Positions 25,830 to 39,200 of a stretch of 64,000 bases of DNA are shown here, one piece after another (the first letter of the stretch is position 1; every line of letters begins with the position of its first letter). The notes beneath the pieces are model-generated. The model was not told the DNA's origin, made no database searches, and was given only the letters and a program-made list of their open reading frames with translations. Position numbers and translations under genes: made by a program. The stretch is from Actinostola sp. cb2023 (taxonomy: Eukaryota > Cnidaria > Anthozoa > Actiniaria > Actinostolidae), in contig JAUJYZ010000132.1 in assembly GCA_033675265.1 (NCBI GenBank), positions 274,001-338,000 of the forward strand, given 5' to 3'.

Positions 25830-28090
25830 TCTCCCTTCGATGTGGCTTGCTTTAGAATGCAAAAGCTATGAATTATGAGCAAGGTTGACTGTGGTCACTG
25901 TTTCTATCCAAGAGGACTTCTTATTGGCTAGTTATTACGATGGGGTCATGTGACAGAGGCCTAACGGGTAGTATTAGTTCATGGGTGTTTCATGGTGGGT
26001 GTTGACATCATGCTTCACCAATGGCCCGTAGTGACACTTTAGTGATGAGGTCATTCGTCACAAACCTTTAGCACCTTTTTCACACAATGCAACATTTAAT
26101 CGTTATTGTTCACGTGTCAAAAGTAATCCAAACACACACGTTTTTCGAGCTCATTTTTACCACGCCTCAAAATGCAACGATTAGTAGGGTCAATGGATTG
26201 GAGTCTTCAAGATCTAACCCCCTAAATACCTCATAGACATTCAATTTATTTTGTCCATTGAAGTATTTAGTTTAATAAGTTTGTCAGAATTGTTTTGGTT
26301 TTCTTGGCTGACAATGTTTTCAGTTATTTGTCGGTACCTGTAATGCCAGTGTCAGTGGTGTTTTGGTCTTAAGTCAGAGACCGACTCAACTGGTGCCTGC
26401 CAAGTCCTGGTAGGGTGGCAAGACATCACTTCAATCAAATATTGAAAACAGGAATTGAAAATAATATTTTACACTTATAATTTTACTTTATGTTTTCTTC
26501 TAAATCAACAATGGATTGAATCAACAATGAAACTGAATAAAATTTAAAAAAAGGCGAACATTCATTATTGAGTGTAATAGTCAGTCAAACCTAGGGGTTG
26601 TGCTGTTTAAATGTCTGATGACTTGAAGATTGGCTCTTGATTACCAAGTGGTCGATCAATTGCTGCTTGAAAAGAAAGTGCTAATTGTACTTTGAAGTGC
26701 ATTAATTCATACAATAAGTAGTTGGACTGCAAGTAGTTTACGTGCACTCCCCAAATAATTATGAAAATTAAAGTAATTGTCTGAAGAGTTCATCAGTAAT
26801 ATAAATAGCAATATTGTGGTCTAATGTGAATACTACCATCTCAGTTTCTTGTATCTTGTTTCGGTTTGTTCATGCATATGAGTTGAACGACCCATAAATT
26901 GTATGTTATATCAATCATAAGTAATCGTAAGACGGAATGAAGTTTTATTTCTTTTCTTTCTCTCCGTATCGTATTGTGTTTAATTTTTATTATTCAAGTA
27001 TTACCAGCCAACTATTCCATCAGAAGTGAAGAAATGCCGCATAGAACCACTGTCTCCTGAGTTCTAGCTTGACAGATTAATAATATTTGTTCTACTCTTA
27101 TGGAAACAGTAAAAGCTCATAGTATGACTCGTATTGGAATAGAGGAATTCATTTGACACGAGACCGCAATACATGGCCCTTCATGTAAATATACTTCCCG
27201 GCACTGATTTGAATTCCAGGACTTGATCATGTTATATGTTGATAATGGTTTATGGCAAGAGTGATAAAGACTTCATCCAAACACTCATATGACTTCAAAT
27301 AATGCTACTGATTTAGAGCAGGAAACCATGCCATAAGATACCATAATTATAACTTATTTTTATAGCACTTTCACTGGAAAAAAACGCTTGCTCTTCGATC
27401 AAACCTCGGAAATGTCTGAAATGTCCAAAACCAACGAATTTCCAGTGAATTTCCAAGGTTTGAGCGAACGTTTTTTTCCAGTGTTTAGTGTAGGTATTTT
27501 GGTGGAATTGAACAAAAAACTGAATCCGATCCAAGGTTTATATATCAGTAGAGACAGTAGACAAACCTGCTGTCGGGTGGTTAACAGTGACAACAGTAAC
27601 ATTGTGTAACAAACAAAAAATTAAAATTAAAAACAACAAAAATCAGCTCACAGTTGCGTAAGAGTTACAGACATAAACAGGCAATATTAGACTGTGAAAA
27701 TGAGCCTGAAGCAAGCATAAGAAGAAGCGCAATCAGCATTTTCTTTTGCTTGTGCTTACATCCTGGGTTGAGCTTCTTTCATCATACCTCGAAGCTTGAT
27801 CTACCGCTCACTTGCATCGCTAGTGAAAACCAGGCATAATAGACTTTGGAAACTAGCAATACTGTTCAAACAATGTCAGTTTTCATTTCTTAGAATTTTC
27901 AAAATTGGATAAGAAACACAACGTACGTATATATAAAGGTTTTGTGGAAATAATGTGTTGCTAAATATTGGACAATATTTACCGTCTGCAATGAAATATC
28001 CGCGCCCGGGTGACTGAATCTTGTTTACATACCGGCAAAAAAGGTCTGGACACATATGACATGCACGATATTGCTGTAATTTCTTTTTCG
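25830..28090. other. no gene seen
   Basis: AT-rich intergenic sequence between two minus-strand CRD genes. The only structure I see is an imperfect inverted repeat at 27373-27485 (CACTGGAAAAAAACG and its complement). Open frames there are frame shadows of the hairpin. Confidence 0.5.
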
Positions 28091-28094
28091 TTTA

Positions 28095-28312
28095 CAGTGT
28101 GGACACTCGAATCATGAACACTTCGAGTTTTTTTCTGTCTTTTTTTTTCTAACTTTGTATTGCCTCATAGCCTCTCAAATGGAGCATTGAGTTTAAATAC
28201 ACTTATAGTGATCAATTAAATAAATCATTTTTCTGATCAATTTGCTCAATCGATAATTTATATATATGTGTTAGATAAAAACTAAGTGTTCACGGTTCGA
28301 GTGCCCATACTG
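28095..28312. mobile_element. small TIR element, CAGTGTGGACACTCGAA ends
   Basis: Left end CAGTGTGGACACTCGAATC is matched inverted at the right (TTCGAGTGCCCATACTG), about 218 bases in total. TA precedes the left end but is not clear at the right. Confidence 0.6.
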
Positions 28313-28867
28313 TGATTATAAGGTTGGGTTTAGGGTTTTACGGTGAGTACTGGTAAGTTATAACTGATACGAAGTGGATTATGACAGTAAAAACAATTAA
28401 TATGAAAAGTATGGAACTTAACTACAATAGACATACTTATCATAATTATCAATCATTCATGAGGAAAACATACTAGAATTCGAAATCATAACTGCTATTG
28501 ACCGTAGCTTGAGTCCGATACAAATTCATCGGCCAAACTTAGTGGTAAATTATAGTAAAACATGATTTTATCTGCCGATACAATATTCGCAACCGTACTG
28601 TATGGGACTACATAAAGAGTAGAGAGAAAAAGAGAGACGAACTGCAAGACAACGTTTCGTAAAACGATAAATGTTTTATTTATACATTTCCACTCCTTAG
28701 TCGTAAAATGAACGACTACATATTACATTGGACGCCTCATGAAAGACGTTAGTTCCTATTCTGATGTACAAGGGAGAGCATTTACAAACAGAGACTTCTA
28801 GACGAAGTTCTCATTGAAATAATGTTCTAGAACTTCAAGAACGATGACAATTATCTAGAAAGAAAAT

Positions 28868-30523
28868 CTAATCCTTCTTAGACTTGGTCTTTTTGTCTTC
28901 TTGCTTCTCAGGGGCTTCCTCGGCCTTCTCCTCAGCCTTGTCTTCGGCTTTTTCTTCTGGTTCATCATCATCTTCATCTTCCATATCTTCTTCGGCGGAT
29001 GCAGAGCCATCATCTTCCTTGTCCTCAAGTACGGGGTGAATCTATTCAAAACAATATAATTATGAAATACAATTAATATTCAATGCTACATCGTCCGGGA
29101 TTTTCAAGGAGTGATCAGTGCCATTAAAGTATTGTTTCCATCGAAGGTTTTTGACAGAAATAAAACTCTAAGTACAAGCAAAGTAAAAACTTAAGTTTAC
29201 TAGTTACCTTGTTCTTCTTACAGCATGGTGGTGGTGCGCAGGCTGGTGGGGCACAGACTGGTGCGCAGATACATACTGGTGGAGGTGGTGGTGGTGGTGG
29301 AGGATGGACGTGGTGGTGGACGATGGTGTGGACATGGTGGATACGTTGGGGAGGGGATGGAGGTCCTGGCATTGGTGCCATTGGTGGTGGAGGAGCAGGA
29401 GCCCATTGGTGGTCAACAAGATGCTGGACGCTCTGTTGGTGACATGGTGGTGCACATGGTGCTGCTGGTGGTGGTGGTGGAGGGGGAAGAACCTTATGGT
29501 GGACGATGTTGTTTACATGGGTGACAACCTGTGGTGGACCTGGTGGAAATGCCATTGGTGCCATTGGTGGTGGAGGAGCTGGTGCCATATGATGAGATTG
29601 GTGGACTTGTTGTTGGAAGGTGTGGCACTGTGGAGGTGCACATGGTGGTGGAGGAGGAGCTACCATCACAATTGGTGGTGGTGGTGGTGGTGCACATGGT
29701 GCAGGGGCACAAGGTGCAGCGAGTATGGCACATGGTGCAGGGGCACAAGGTAAAGGGGGTGGGGCACATGGTGCAGGGGCACAAGGTGCAGGGAGTGGGG
29801 CACATGGTGCAGGGGCACAAGGTGCAGCCGGTGGTGCACAGGCATTTACACACTTCTTGGATCCTGAGCTGTGTTTAGCTGATCCTGTAGAAAATTAAAC
29901 ATAAACACGGAATTGAAACTCACCGAAAATAATAAAACTAAATACAAAACATCATCATTGCTGGAGATAATAAAATAAATAAAGATCATAAAATAAAGTT
30001 AATCAATGAATAGACAAGCAAAGTTATTTTCGCAGTTTCTCTGAGAACGAGGTAACACTGGCAAGTAATTCAAACGACCGCTAAATGGCCCGAGTATGTT
30101 AAACTAAAGTCTGTGGCACGTTTACAAAACACTTGAGAAATTTGATTGTTTTCTCAACCGGAGCAGGTCTCGTTTATTGTTTGTTCTTCTAGGCCAATTC
30201 CTCAGTAGTTTACTCGTCGACGTGAATTAAAGATGAAATCACAATATTTCGATGTCCAGCAAAAAGCACTATCAAATTTTTAAATCGTTTTCCAGTATTT
30301 TAACTAGCAAAGTACGTATGATTGGAATAACTTTTAGTAGTACATGTAATACACATAATATAAGACATTGTAGTGGATAGGGTGCTGGTGTCATGCTTCA
30401 TAAGTCTTTACGGATCGTTCTAGATCACTCACCCTTCTTAGCTTTCTTTGGAATTTTCCCGGCTTCTACAAACAAACATAATGCTAACGCGACTAGAACA
30501 ATAAGTACTATTTTGGAGGCCAT
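28868..30523 (-). CDS. Pro/His-rich minicollagen-CRD protein with acidic C-terminal exon
   Basis: 313 residues from exons 30433-30523, 29208-29884 and 28868-29041. Junction 1 is phase 1 (GTGAGT, TCTACAG). Junction 2 is phase 0 (AAG|GTAACT, AATAG|ATT). Signal peptide MASKIVLIVLVALALCLFVEA is followed by a Lys-rich propeptide (GKIPKKAKK...GSKK). From C42 an extended N-terminal cysteine region repeats PCAPAPCAP without a CC. Two modules of about 55 residues follow, each with half CRD CAPP(Q)CH, Gln/His-rich stretch, APAPPPPMAPM, and a His-aliphatic segment (VTHVNNIVHHKV, IHHVHTIVHHHVH) before polyproline. The C-terminal CRD is at 235-252 and ends CCKKNK. The last exon adds a 57-residue Glu/Asp/Lys tail (for example EEDMEDEDDDEPEEKAEDKA). 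If the weak donor GTAACT is not used, the protein reads about 28 residues into the intron to a stop near 29124. The tail assignment is inferred from phase and proximity. Confidence 0.75.
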
Positions 30524-30528
30524 CGTGG

Positions 30529-31088
30529 CTAAAAAAGAAACAGCAATAAGTTAGAAAATACTAGTTTTACAGGCAAGGATACTGTGTTAAAAATGAAGGA
30601 CTATGAAGTCAACTTCGGTGTAGACGTCTTGAATAAAACAGATTCGTATGACTGTGAAAAAGACAAGGACGCGACCTGATGTTTTAGAATTTCGAATGAA
30701 TTCGTGCCGTGCCGTGCCGTGCCGTGATCGTGCCGTGCCGTGCCGTGGTTTTTCACAGTCATACGAAATCTGGTCTACCGTAACTAGCCCACAAAGATCA
30801 CTATGGTATTTCCAAAATTAAAATACCAAAGTTTTGTGAAATATCCTTATCAATTCCTTAAACTATTTCCATTCAATTGTGTCAAAGGATAACGGCCTAA
30901 GCATTGAGTGAGAGTATCACTGCATCAGCCACTTGTCGTAGAAGTGAAATACCTTCAATGTCTTTTTTCCCAAAAAAGACACCACAAAACCACGAATTCT
31001 AATCAGTAGTGAATTCCTTGTCTTGTAAAGTGTTACTGTTTAGGCTGAAGACTCTCTACAATACCTATCAACCGTATAGTAATATTAC
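30529..31088 (-). other. probable 5'UTR intron of the fourth CRD gene
   Basis: Minus-strand acceptor TTTCTTTTTTAG ends at 30529, five bases before the ATG. A candidate donor GAAG|GTAATA lies at 31089/31088. The acceptor is strong, the donor only plausible. Confidence 0.45.
30639..30772. mobile_element. TIR element with (GCCGT)n core
   Basis: Ends CAGATTCGTATGACTGTGAA and its reverse complement. The core is a run of GTGCC/GCCGT pentamers. A related left end occurs at 43462 beside (CACGGT)n. It lies in the 5'UTR intron of the acidic-tail CRD gene. Confidence 0.75.
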
Positions 31089-31089
31089 C

Positions 31090-32780
31090 TTCGCGGAAGC
31101 TATTCCAAATGGGACCCCTGTTCAAGTGAATAATCACAAAATTCTCATAATACGTTTTATGGCAACAAAGAATCGCTGAATAATTGAACGGCAGTCGTCA
31201 TCTCTCTCGCTTCAGGTCACTGATTCGAGTCATGTGAATTATTGAACGATTACCGAGCCAATCTCTCTATCAAAGCAAAACAACCTCACAAGATTTACTC
31301 TAAAAATCCATGACATTGACTCATAAGTATCTGTTCATTTTTCTAGGTTATTTTGGACCGTGGTTGGGTTACGATTTCTTAGATTTTGCAATGTTTTACA
31401 GGCGAAAATCCTGATGAAAAAACGATGATCGTGTTGTCACGTGATCTAATAACCTGTACAGGTGGATGGGATACCTGTAGTCGTTTACTTGACAACGGTT
31501 CTTATGATCAAGTCTAAGTACCTGATGAACCGAATCCGAGATGTTTCAGACGCAAAATAGCCCAATAAAACCAAAGAAAAACTTACAGATATCGGAAATA
31601 AGCAAATCCCCAGGGAAACACAGCATATGGAGTTAGTGAATTGCAGTTTCAAACTGAGAGGGAGGAATTCGACTCTTTCAAACATTGTTTTGAAATTCTT
31701 TAGTGGTTATGTGACATGGTATTTATTGATGCCACATAACCACTGTTTAACATTCTAGTTTTCTTGCTAATCGTGTCGTGATTCACTGTTAGTTCTCGAT
31801 GATCGGTATTTGCAGAAAATCCCTGCAGCTGATGGGGATTTCTTATGAGTATTCACCCCAACTACCACGCTGTTCGTACTCAATGACCTCTTCGACAGAC
31901 CTTACACGGGTGAATAAGAAATCAAAGCGATGTTGAGTATTTTAAGTACCATAAAGTCCTAGGAGTCACTAACCCTATCATCCAAACTGTCTTTATTTGG
32001 GAAACTATCACCCTTACTTTATCTAATAATACTGAGCAGTTATCAAGAGCCGATAACATGAATAAAGTGAAAATTCACTGAGCCCGTTGCCACGGTAAAT
32101 GATCGAGAGGGGGTTCGTATGCTCAGAAAAATATATTTTCCCTTGCATCGCAGTACATCTACAAGTGAATATGGACGATGGTAGGCTTGATACTAATTAA
32201 TAAATATCGTTACTGACAATGCAAATAATACAATGATTAAGACAACATTGAATTGTTATAAAGTATAAATATGTCGTCTACATGAAGACGACTCGGCTAA
32301 ATGTCTCGAATTTACAAAGTGAAACCTGTTTCCACAGGTTTATTTTCATAACATGACGTGTAAAACATTTGCCGATCCGAAGTCCATCCGTGCAGCTTAC
32401 AGCAAGAACACAATTGTCGACCGGACGTTATGGTGTAGAGCGTGAAGACTGCCTGGAAATAACTGATATTGATATACAGGGATTTGAATTAACATTCAAC
32501 AATTAAATTACCCCTAATTATTTCTCGTGTCAGTAAAAAATCGCATAAAACACAGATAAAAATGCTTTACGACTGACCCGTCACAAAACTTTATTTATGC
32601 GATCAAGGACTTTCTTGTATCTCTGTCTACAGAGCGAAAGCGTACATAATGAACAATTGATACTTGAACTAAACACATTCAGTGGAAATAAGTGGGTACG
32701 GTCTGCGCATGTGCACGCCGTGAAACGAAACCCGTACGTTATCGGGGTTAAAAAGGAGCGTATATAAGTTCTTAGTATTA
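31090..32780. other. no gene seen
   Basis: Intergenic sequence with no convincing exons on either strand. Confidence 0.45.
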
Positions 32781-32926
32781 GAGTGGTTTTCATTAACCCG
32801 TGAAACAAAGTGTACTAATTAGAGGTGTAATAGTCAGATAAACACAATAGAAAATAAAAGAATTAGAGTGAAGTAGTGCTAAATACGCTATTTAAAGTGT
32901 ATTTCACGGGTTTATGAAAACCACTC
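32781..32926. mobile_element. TA-flanked MITE
   Basis: Ends GAGTGGTTTTCATTAACCCG and the near reverse complement, flanked by TA at 32779-32780 and 32927-32928. 146 bases, non-coding. Confidence 0.8.
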
Positions 32927-33383
32927 TATTTGTACCCGACGTTTCTACTTCGAGACTTTCAACATTAAATATTCTTTACTGTGCCGCTTTTGCTACTCAA
33001 ATTGATAACACTCGCAGTAACAAGAGCGACTCCAAAAGTCTGTAACTCCAATCAGTATTAATTTGTTTTTATATATTTTTTACCAGGCATCGAACTGATG
33101 TCAGGCTTTTTAGAGCCTTTTTGGATCATCACTGTAACGCGCGATATATACTCTTCTACTTTCATTGACATTGAAGCCTGACGTCGTTAGCAGTACGTTA
33201 CGACTGGGCTAGTTTGTGCAAGATCGTCATATACCAATTATATCCACAGGCATCCCAACCATTGCTTCTGAGGAATAAATAAAAATATGTTTGCATGTTC
33301 GCGCCTTTTTTATGTGCTTCCTGTGGTAGATCGAGCGCGCGCGCGCAATACGTATTATGTTGGGCTTCCTGTGCTTAGTAACG

Positions 33384-33542
33384 TATTATGTTGGGCTCCC
33401 TGTGCGCGTCCCGCAAGACGCGCCCGCAGAACAAGGAATGAAACTCCGGTCACGTGACAAATATGTCTTCATATATACGTGACAAATACCGCATCTCTGC
33501 GGGCGCGTCTTACGGGACGCGCACAGGGAGCCCAACATAATA
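33384..33542. mobile_element. GC-rich inverted repeat (GGGCTCCCTGTGCGCGTCCCG arms)
   Basis: Arms of about 50 bases around a CACGTGACAAATA loop. The same words (CGCGTCCCGC, CACGTGACAAATA, CCCAACATAAT) recur at 44.5, 48.6 and 49.6 kb, so this is part of a dispersed family with GGTTGGGCTGCCTG-type ends. Confidence 0.7.
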
Positions 33543-33998
33543 TGCATTGCGCTTCTCTTGGTTGCTCGTAGTACGATATTTATAAATCAGCTGTGCATTC
33601 TTGGTGAAGAGTATTCGATGTTTTGTGAGCCTTGAACTTTTTGAAAACCCACTCGTTCAATTAATGTATTCCAAATTGTACAAGAAAAAAAACATATGAT
33701 TTCCTACGGCAAATTGCACTTCATTCAGTTCAAGTACCATTATAACAAATTAACTACCAGTTAAAAATACCGACGCCCTCTACGGTCTTGGTATATTACA
33801 TCATACTGATTGATGCTTATTTGGAATAGTTTGCCTAAACTTGATTCACTGATCAATAGCAGATAATTTTATGCGTAGCTTCGTTGAATTACAAAGTAAA
33901 AATGGCTGACTGTCCCTTGGCCTTGCTTAGTACGTGTCTGCTGCATGATGAATTCACCCTTGACTCATCAGAAGATTGATCTTTTTGGCATCAGACAA

Positions 33999-34045
33999 AG
34001 TCCTAACCAAAGTCCTAACCAAAGTCCTAACCAAAGTTCTAACCC
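33999..34045. repeat. 12-bp tandem repeat, four copies
   Basis: CAAAGTCCTAAC repeated four times, the last with one change. Confidence 0.85.
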
Positions 34046-34438
34046 CCAGCACACTCGGCCCTTCATTGTACATTCGCCGCAACAACGAAAAACCGAAACT
34101 AGAAACCACTGAAACATGCATGGTCAGAATAACAATATTATGAATTACTTATAATGCACACTGTTTAGATACTAAATAATATACGCACATCAAGGAACAC
34201 AACCCATTAGAAAAGAGACGAAACGGACAGGACCACCACACTGAACCACACTGAACACCTACAATCCATTCATGTAAATATTTAATGGCAATAAACCTAA
34301 GCGGTTGTTATTCTGTTTATTAATTCTGTTAACTAATATTTAAACATCAATATTAATGAATGTTTATCAGATGAACCGTGGTTATTATCTGGCGACTTCG
34401 GTGATCTACGAGAATTTTTTGACATAGCAACCGATCGA

Positions 34439-34853
34439 CCCGGAGGGGGGGGGGGGTGTACTTCGGGGGTAAAAAGGGTAGGGATGACCGTCCGAAAACC
34501 TAAAAAATACCCTACAAAATACCAAGCTGTAAAAACTGCCTACCCTAATAAATACTTCGTACTTGAAAAGAAAAAACCTAAAAAATATCACAAAAATAAC
34601 CGACTACAGTAACTATTTCACCGTCAGTATTGTTGGCTTGGCACCCGTGATTCGAGACTGACTTTTTTTAGCATTCTGTCGCGATAGTACCCTAAAAATA
34701 CCAGTTTTCAGGAAAGAACCAGGACTTCGCTTTCACAACCCTAAAAAATACCAAAATGACGATTTCAACCCCTAAAAATATGACGGTCATCCCTACCACT
34801 CGTATATAGGGAGTACCCCCCCCCCCCCCCCCCCCCCCCCCCCTCTCCCGGAG
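34439..34853. mobile_element. TIR element bounded by G12 and C28 homopolymers
   Basis: Left end CCCGGA followed by 12 G (34445-34456). Right end has 28 C (34816-34843) followed by TCTCCCGGAG. Sub-terminal segments GGGTAGGGATGACCGTC and GACGGTCATCCCTACC are inverted copies. Non-coding. Confidence 0.75.
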
Positions 34854-35209
34854 CCGTCCATCTAATTTCATAAACAATCTTAACTTGATTTCCATTGTTT
34901 AGTAATTTATTTTTTAATTGTTATCTAAGCGATATTAGACGCCGTTTAGCTTGTTGTTGATTGATAACCGAGGTTAGTAGAGTACAAATTAAACCGTGCA
35001 TCGTGTTGTACTACGAATAAACAATAGAAAATATCTATCTGATAAGCTTCAAACAAAGAAGAGCAATTATTGATTGTTTTACATCTCTCTTAAAAACATG
35101 AACTTTCGATTATTTTGAAACTGGTTTTCGTTTTATTCTTGATCTTCCAATTGGAAAGAATATATTGTAAAATTTTGGCTTTCATGCTAACATATATTAA
35201 AGTGCCTAT

Positions 35210-35660
35210 AACCCCTGTGAGTTTGTTTTAAAAATCGATTATATATTAAGTGAATAGTTGCAGGTTTCAGTATTTTGTGATTTGAACTTCGCGTTTGCAA
35301 GTTATAGAGGTTTGAAATCGCGATATGGAAATCAGATGACGTCAAAATGACGCACTTTAAGGAATCAGGTCTTATACAAAAACACCCTTGTGCAAATTAC
35401 TGACATTTTGAAACTTGCAATATCTTTTCACAGTTTATGGATATGATTTGATAAACTTTTTATCCTATTTCAGAAAGAACACAACTAAATAAGCTATGGC
35501 ATCACTCCTTAAGTCACGTCATCAAATTAACATATCCCGATTTCAAACCTCTATAACTCACAAACACGAAGTTCAAATCACAAAATACTGAAACCTGTAA
35601 CTATTCACTTAATATATATAATCGATTTTTAAAACAAACTCACAGGGGTTATAGGCACTT
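35210..35660. mobile_element. MITE with AAGTGCCTATAACCCC ends
   Basis: TIRs of about 140 bases starting AAGTGCCTATAACCCCTGTG, matched inverted up to 35660. Non-coding, 451 bases. Confidence 0.85.
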
Positions 35661-36177
35661 GAATTGTTATGTCTCCCACGGCTCCACCACTTATACCATA
35701 CTCCAGAAAGGCTGGTAGGGTTGATCGTTGTAATGGTAGGGGGTAAAATCGGCGATTTAGTATTTTCATTTTATGGGTTGTCCAAGCAAACTCCATTTTC
35801 TATAAGCCGGTATTTGTTAATTAGAAAACCTTGGAGCAATCAGAGTTACAGAGTTTGGTGTCGCTTCTTTATTATTTAAGGTATAAACGCTAACATTGCA
35901 CATACAAACACGCACCGGCAATGTATTTAAAATAATACCAGTGTTTTGGTTTGAATTGTTCCAGTGATGAAGTCCCAAGCGACTGTTGGTTAACCGAGCT
36001 ATAGTTCCTTCTAATCCAAGAATGAAACTGTTCTATAACTGAAACCGCGTGCTATTGATTTGACTACAAACAACTCATTAATACATTAATAGACTATTAA
36101 TAAATAATTCATAATTCTGTGCATCACCCAAGGCCTTAGCAGTAAAGCTGTAGCCATCTTGTGTCATCCTCACACTG

Positions 36178-36187
36178 TATATAAATA
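36178..36187 (+). promoter_or_regulatory. TATA box of ShKT-like gene 1
   Basis: TATATAAATA, 81 bases before the ATG, inside a block (CCTCACACTGTATATAAATA) also found upstream of both paralogues. Confidence 0.7.
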
Positions 36188-36258
36188 CAGCGATTACGAG
36201 TGTTATACTACAGTTGATAAACCATCCACCAAGGCTACAACCAGTTCTCAGCATCAAA

Positions 36259-39200
36259 ATGGCTTCTCTTCGTCTAATGGTTGTTTTTATGATCGGTGCT
36301 GTTCTTTTGTGCCAAGTCAGCGCAGATCCACTGCTGGATGAGATCTTGGCGGAAAACGGTAAGAACATCTGCTCTGTAATTTCCACGCATATATAACTTT
36401 TTATGGTTATTATCCATGTAAAAACTTGTTCATATTTACTTTCTTCTTCTGCTTTCTTCCTTCCTTTCCTCCTCCCTCCTTCTCGTACTTCCTTCCATTC
36501 TTCTTCTTCTTTTCCAGCTTCCTTCCCTTCTTCCCTCCCTCTCATTCTCACTCCCTCCCACTTTTCTTCCCTGCTATATTTTCTCTTCTACAGAGATAGC
36601 CGGACCCAGTATGGCATTTCGAGATCCAAGTAAGTCATGCTATCAAATTATATTAGTCAATCTAGAAAACTGGTCAGGAGCTAACTGACAAAAATACCCC
36701 AATGTTGTGAAGTATGGCGAGTTAGGTGAGCATTTCCCAGCGGTTTTATTTTCTTATTTCTTCATCTAAAGAATGTGAAAACAAATACAAAGCGAACATA
36801 TGTGGAATGGTAAGTCACTAGAATTCTATCAAACCTGTGGTAAGAACAGTGCGCATATTTGAAATACACACGCAATATCCTACATAATTGAGTGATACCA
36901 AAAACCGTAATTTTAACCCATTCCCGCCCGCCCCTTTCAGTATATGCAAGAGAAAATGAGGTAAGAGAAGAAATCTCCCGTATTGGGCTCTTGACCCATC
37001 ATGTGCCCCGTTAATTCTATTTTTAGAATGCTCAATCTATTTTGGGAACGGAACGTGATTGGTCAGATCATATAAGGCGAGGTTGAGGAGGGCGTTACGC
37101 ACGGCTTTGATATGAAAAGTCAAAATTGAGCGAAGTGAGCGAAGAAAATCTTCTCAACTTTCTCGAACATTTTACACATTTTTACTTCGAAAATTCAATA
37201 AAGGATTTTACCAAATTATCCTTTTTGGATTTGACTGAAATTAATGTGAATTTGGGACACTTGAGACGATTCTAAATAGAGGAAAACGGCTTCATTTTGC
37301 CATGTGCTTCGACAGAGAAAACCGATAAGTGCAAGCACAGGCTCACCAACCTCTCAGTTTGTGTATTGGAGTTATTGGGCTTCCTGTGTCTTATTTGGGG
37401 GCTGCTTGTGTATTGGGCTTCCTGTGTCTTATTTGAATGGCCGGCCGTTGAAATAAAGCCGAAATATGGCCGTGAATTCACCTCTAGAATCCTGTCCTTT
37501 TGATATCTTGAATTTCTAAAACTGCTTTCATAACAAAGATTAATATCTAATTGAGGCCTGTGTGTGGTTTATTTAGCGATTAGAGCGAGTTTTGGGAGAG
37601 AGAGTAGTTCGCTCCCCAGAGAGAGGAAGAAACACAAGGTAGGCAACTCGGCACTTCAAAATCGCCAATCAAGCGTGGTTTTTGCTCGAATATCATCCTT
37701 TTCCCCAATCGCCTGCTCCTCAAACTTTGGGATATCACAGGACGAATATCTACCAACGTCCTGGCCAAGTTTAAAGTCAATCCCATCAAGAGAAATATTT
37801 TTAAATCGGGATTGAAGTACGTATATTGGCTTTCTGCTAGGGATATGTCGTAAAAATCGAACTCAATGGCATCCTAGGAATGCAGTTTCGGTAGAATTCT
37901 ACCCCACCCTACCCGTAGTAAGCAGATTTGTTCCTTATAGTCTACATAGTAGCAACTACTTACTACGGGTAGGGTGGGGTAGAATTCTACCGAAACTGCA
38001 TTCCTAGGATGCCATTGAGTTCGTTTTTTACGACATATCCCTTAGCAGAAAGCCAATATACGTACTTCAATCCCGATTTAAAAATATTGCTCTTGATGGG
38101 ATTGACTTTAAACTTGGCCAGGACGTTGGTAGATATTCGTCCTGTGATATCCCAAAGTTTGAGGAGCAGGCGATTGGGGAAAATAATAATAATAATAATA
38201 ATAATTACTTATATAGCGCCTATACAGGACTGTTCTAAGCGCTGACAAAGAAAATGATGATATTCGAGCAAAAACCACGCTTGATTGGCGATTTTGAAGT
38301 GCCGAGTTGCCTACCTTGTGTTTCTTCCTCTCTCTGGGGAGCGAACTACTCTCTCTCCCAAAACTCGCTCTAATCGCTAAATAAACCACACACAGGCCTC
38401 AATTAGATATTAATCTTTGTTTTGAAAGCAGTTTTAGAAATTCAAGATATCAAAAGGACAGGATTCTAGAGGTGAATTCACGGCCATATTTCAGCTTTAT
38501 TTCAACGGCCGGCCATTCAAATAAGACACAGGAAGCCCAATACACAAGCAGCCCCCAAATAAGACACAGGAAGTCCAATAACTCCAATACACAAACTGAG
38601 AGGTTGGTGAGCCTGTGGTGCAAGGAATCGTTTTGTTGTAGCCGTCTTGTAGGACTGCAGATGGAGATGCTTGTTCTTGAATTAAATTTTCATGACCACA
38701 ATATGGCTGGTGCTTCAAGGTTTTGGTGATGTTGGCTTTTGTAAAGTTTCTTTCGTCTTTTCCAACCTGAGAATAACGCTTGGACTTCGTAATTGTTGAA
38801 TACAAGTGCTGGTAAGACCACATTAACAATATAGTTTGTTTTCGTGATTGCTTTGACTTTGACCGTTGTGTAGTTTATATTTGTAGCACCTTAATTTTGC
38901 TCAATTCGCCTGAGTATTCGTAAAATCCTTCAATGAAATTGTGGCCTTTTCTCAGAGAGTTGACGATATTCAGTTTCGCTCAGTTTTGTATTTGTATTCA
39001 GTGCAGACTTTGCATGTAAACATCATAGAAATCGTGCGACCACTGCTTTGTTATCTTGGAGCAGAAGCTGCGTAGTCTTTTGCTTTTCTTTTTAATGCCA
39101 AAAAATAAAAAGATTTTGAAAGGAAAAACCAAGGTAAGGTTGAGTATTTTGGTTGCGCGGGCATGGTAACTAAAGCTAAAAATAGATCGAGTTCTAAAAA

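Noticed and set aside
37297..38729. Mirror pairs of 60-110-residue frames
   Set aside because: Both arms of a palindromic transposon; no transposase motif.
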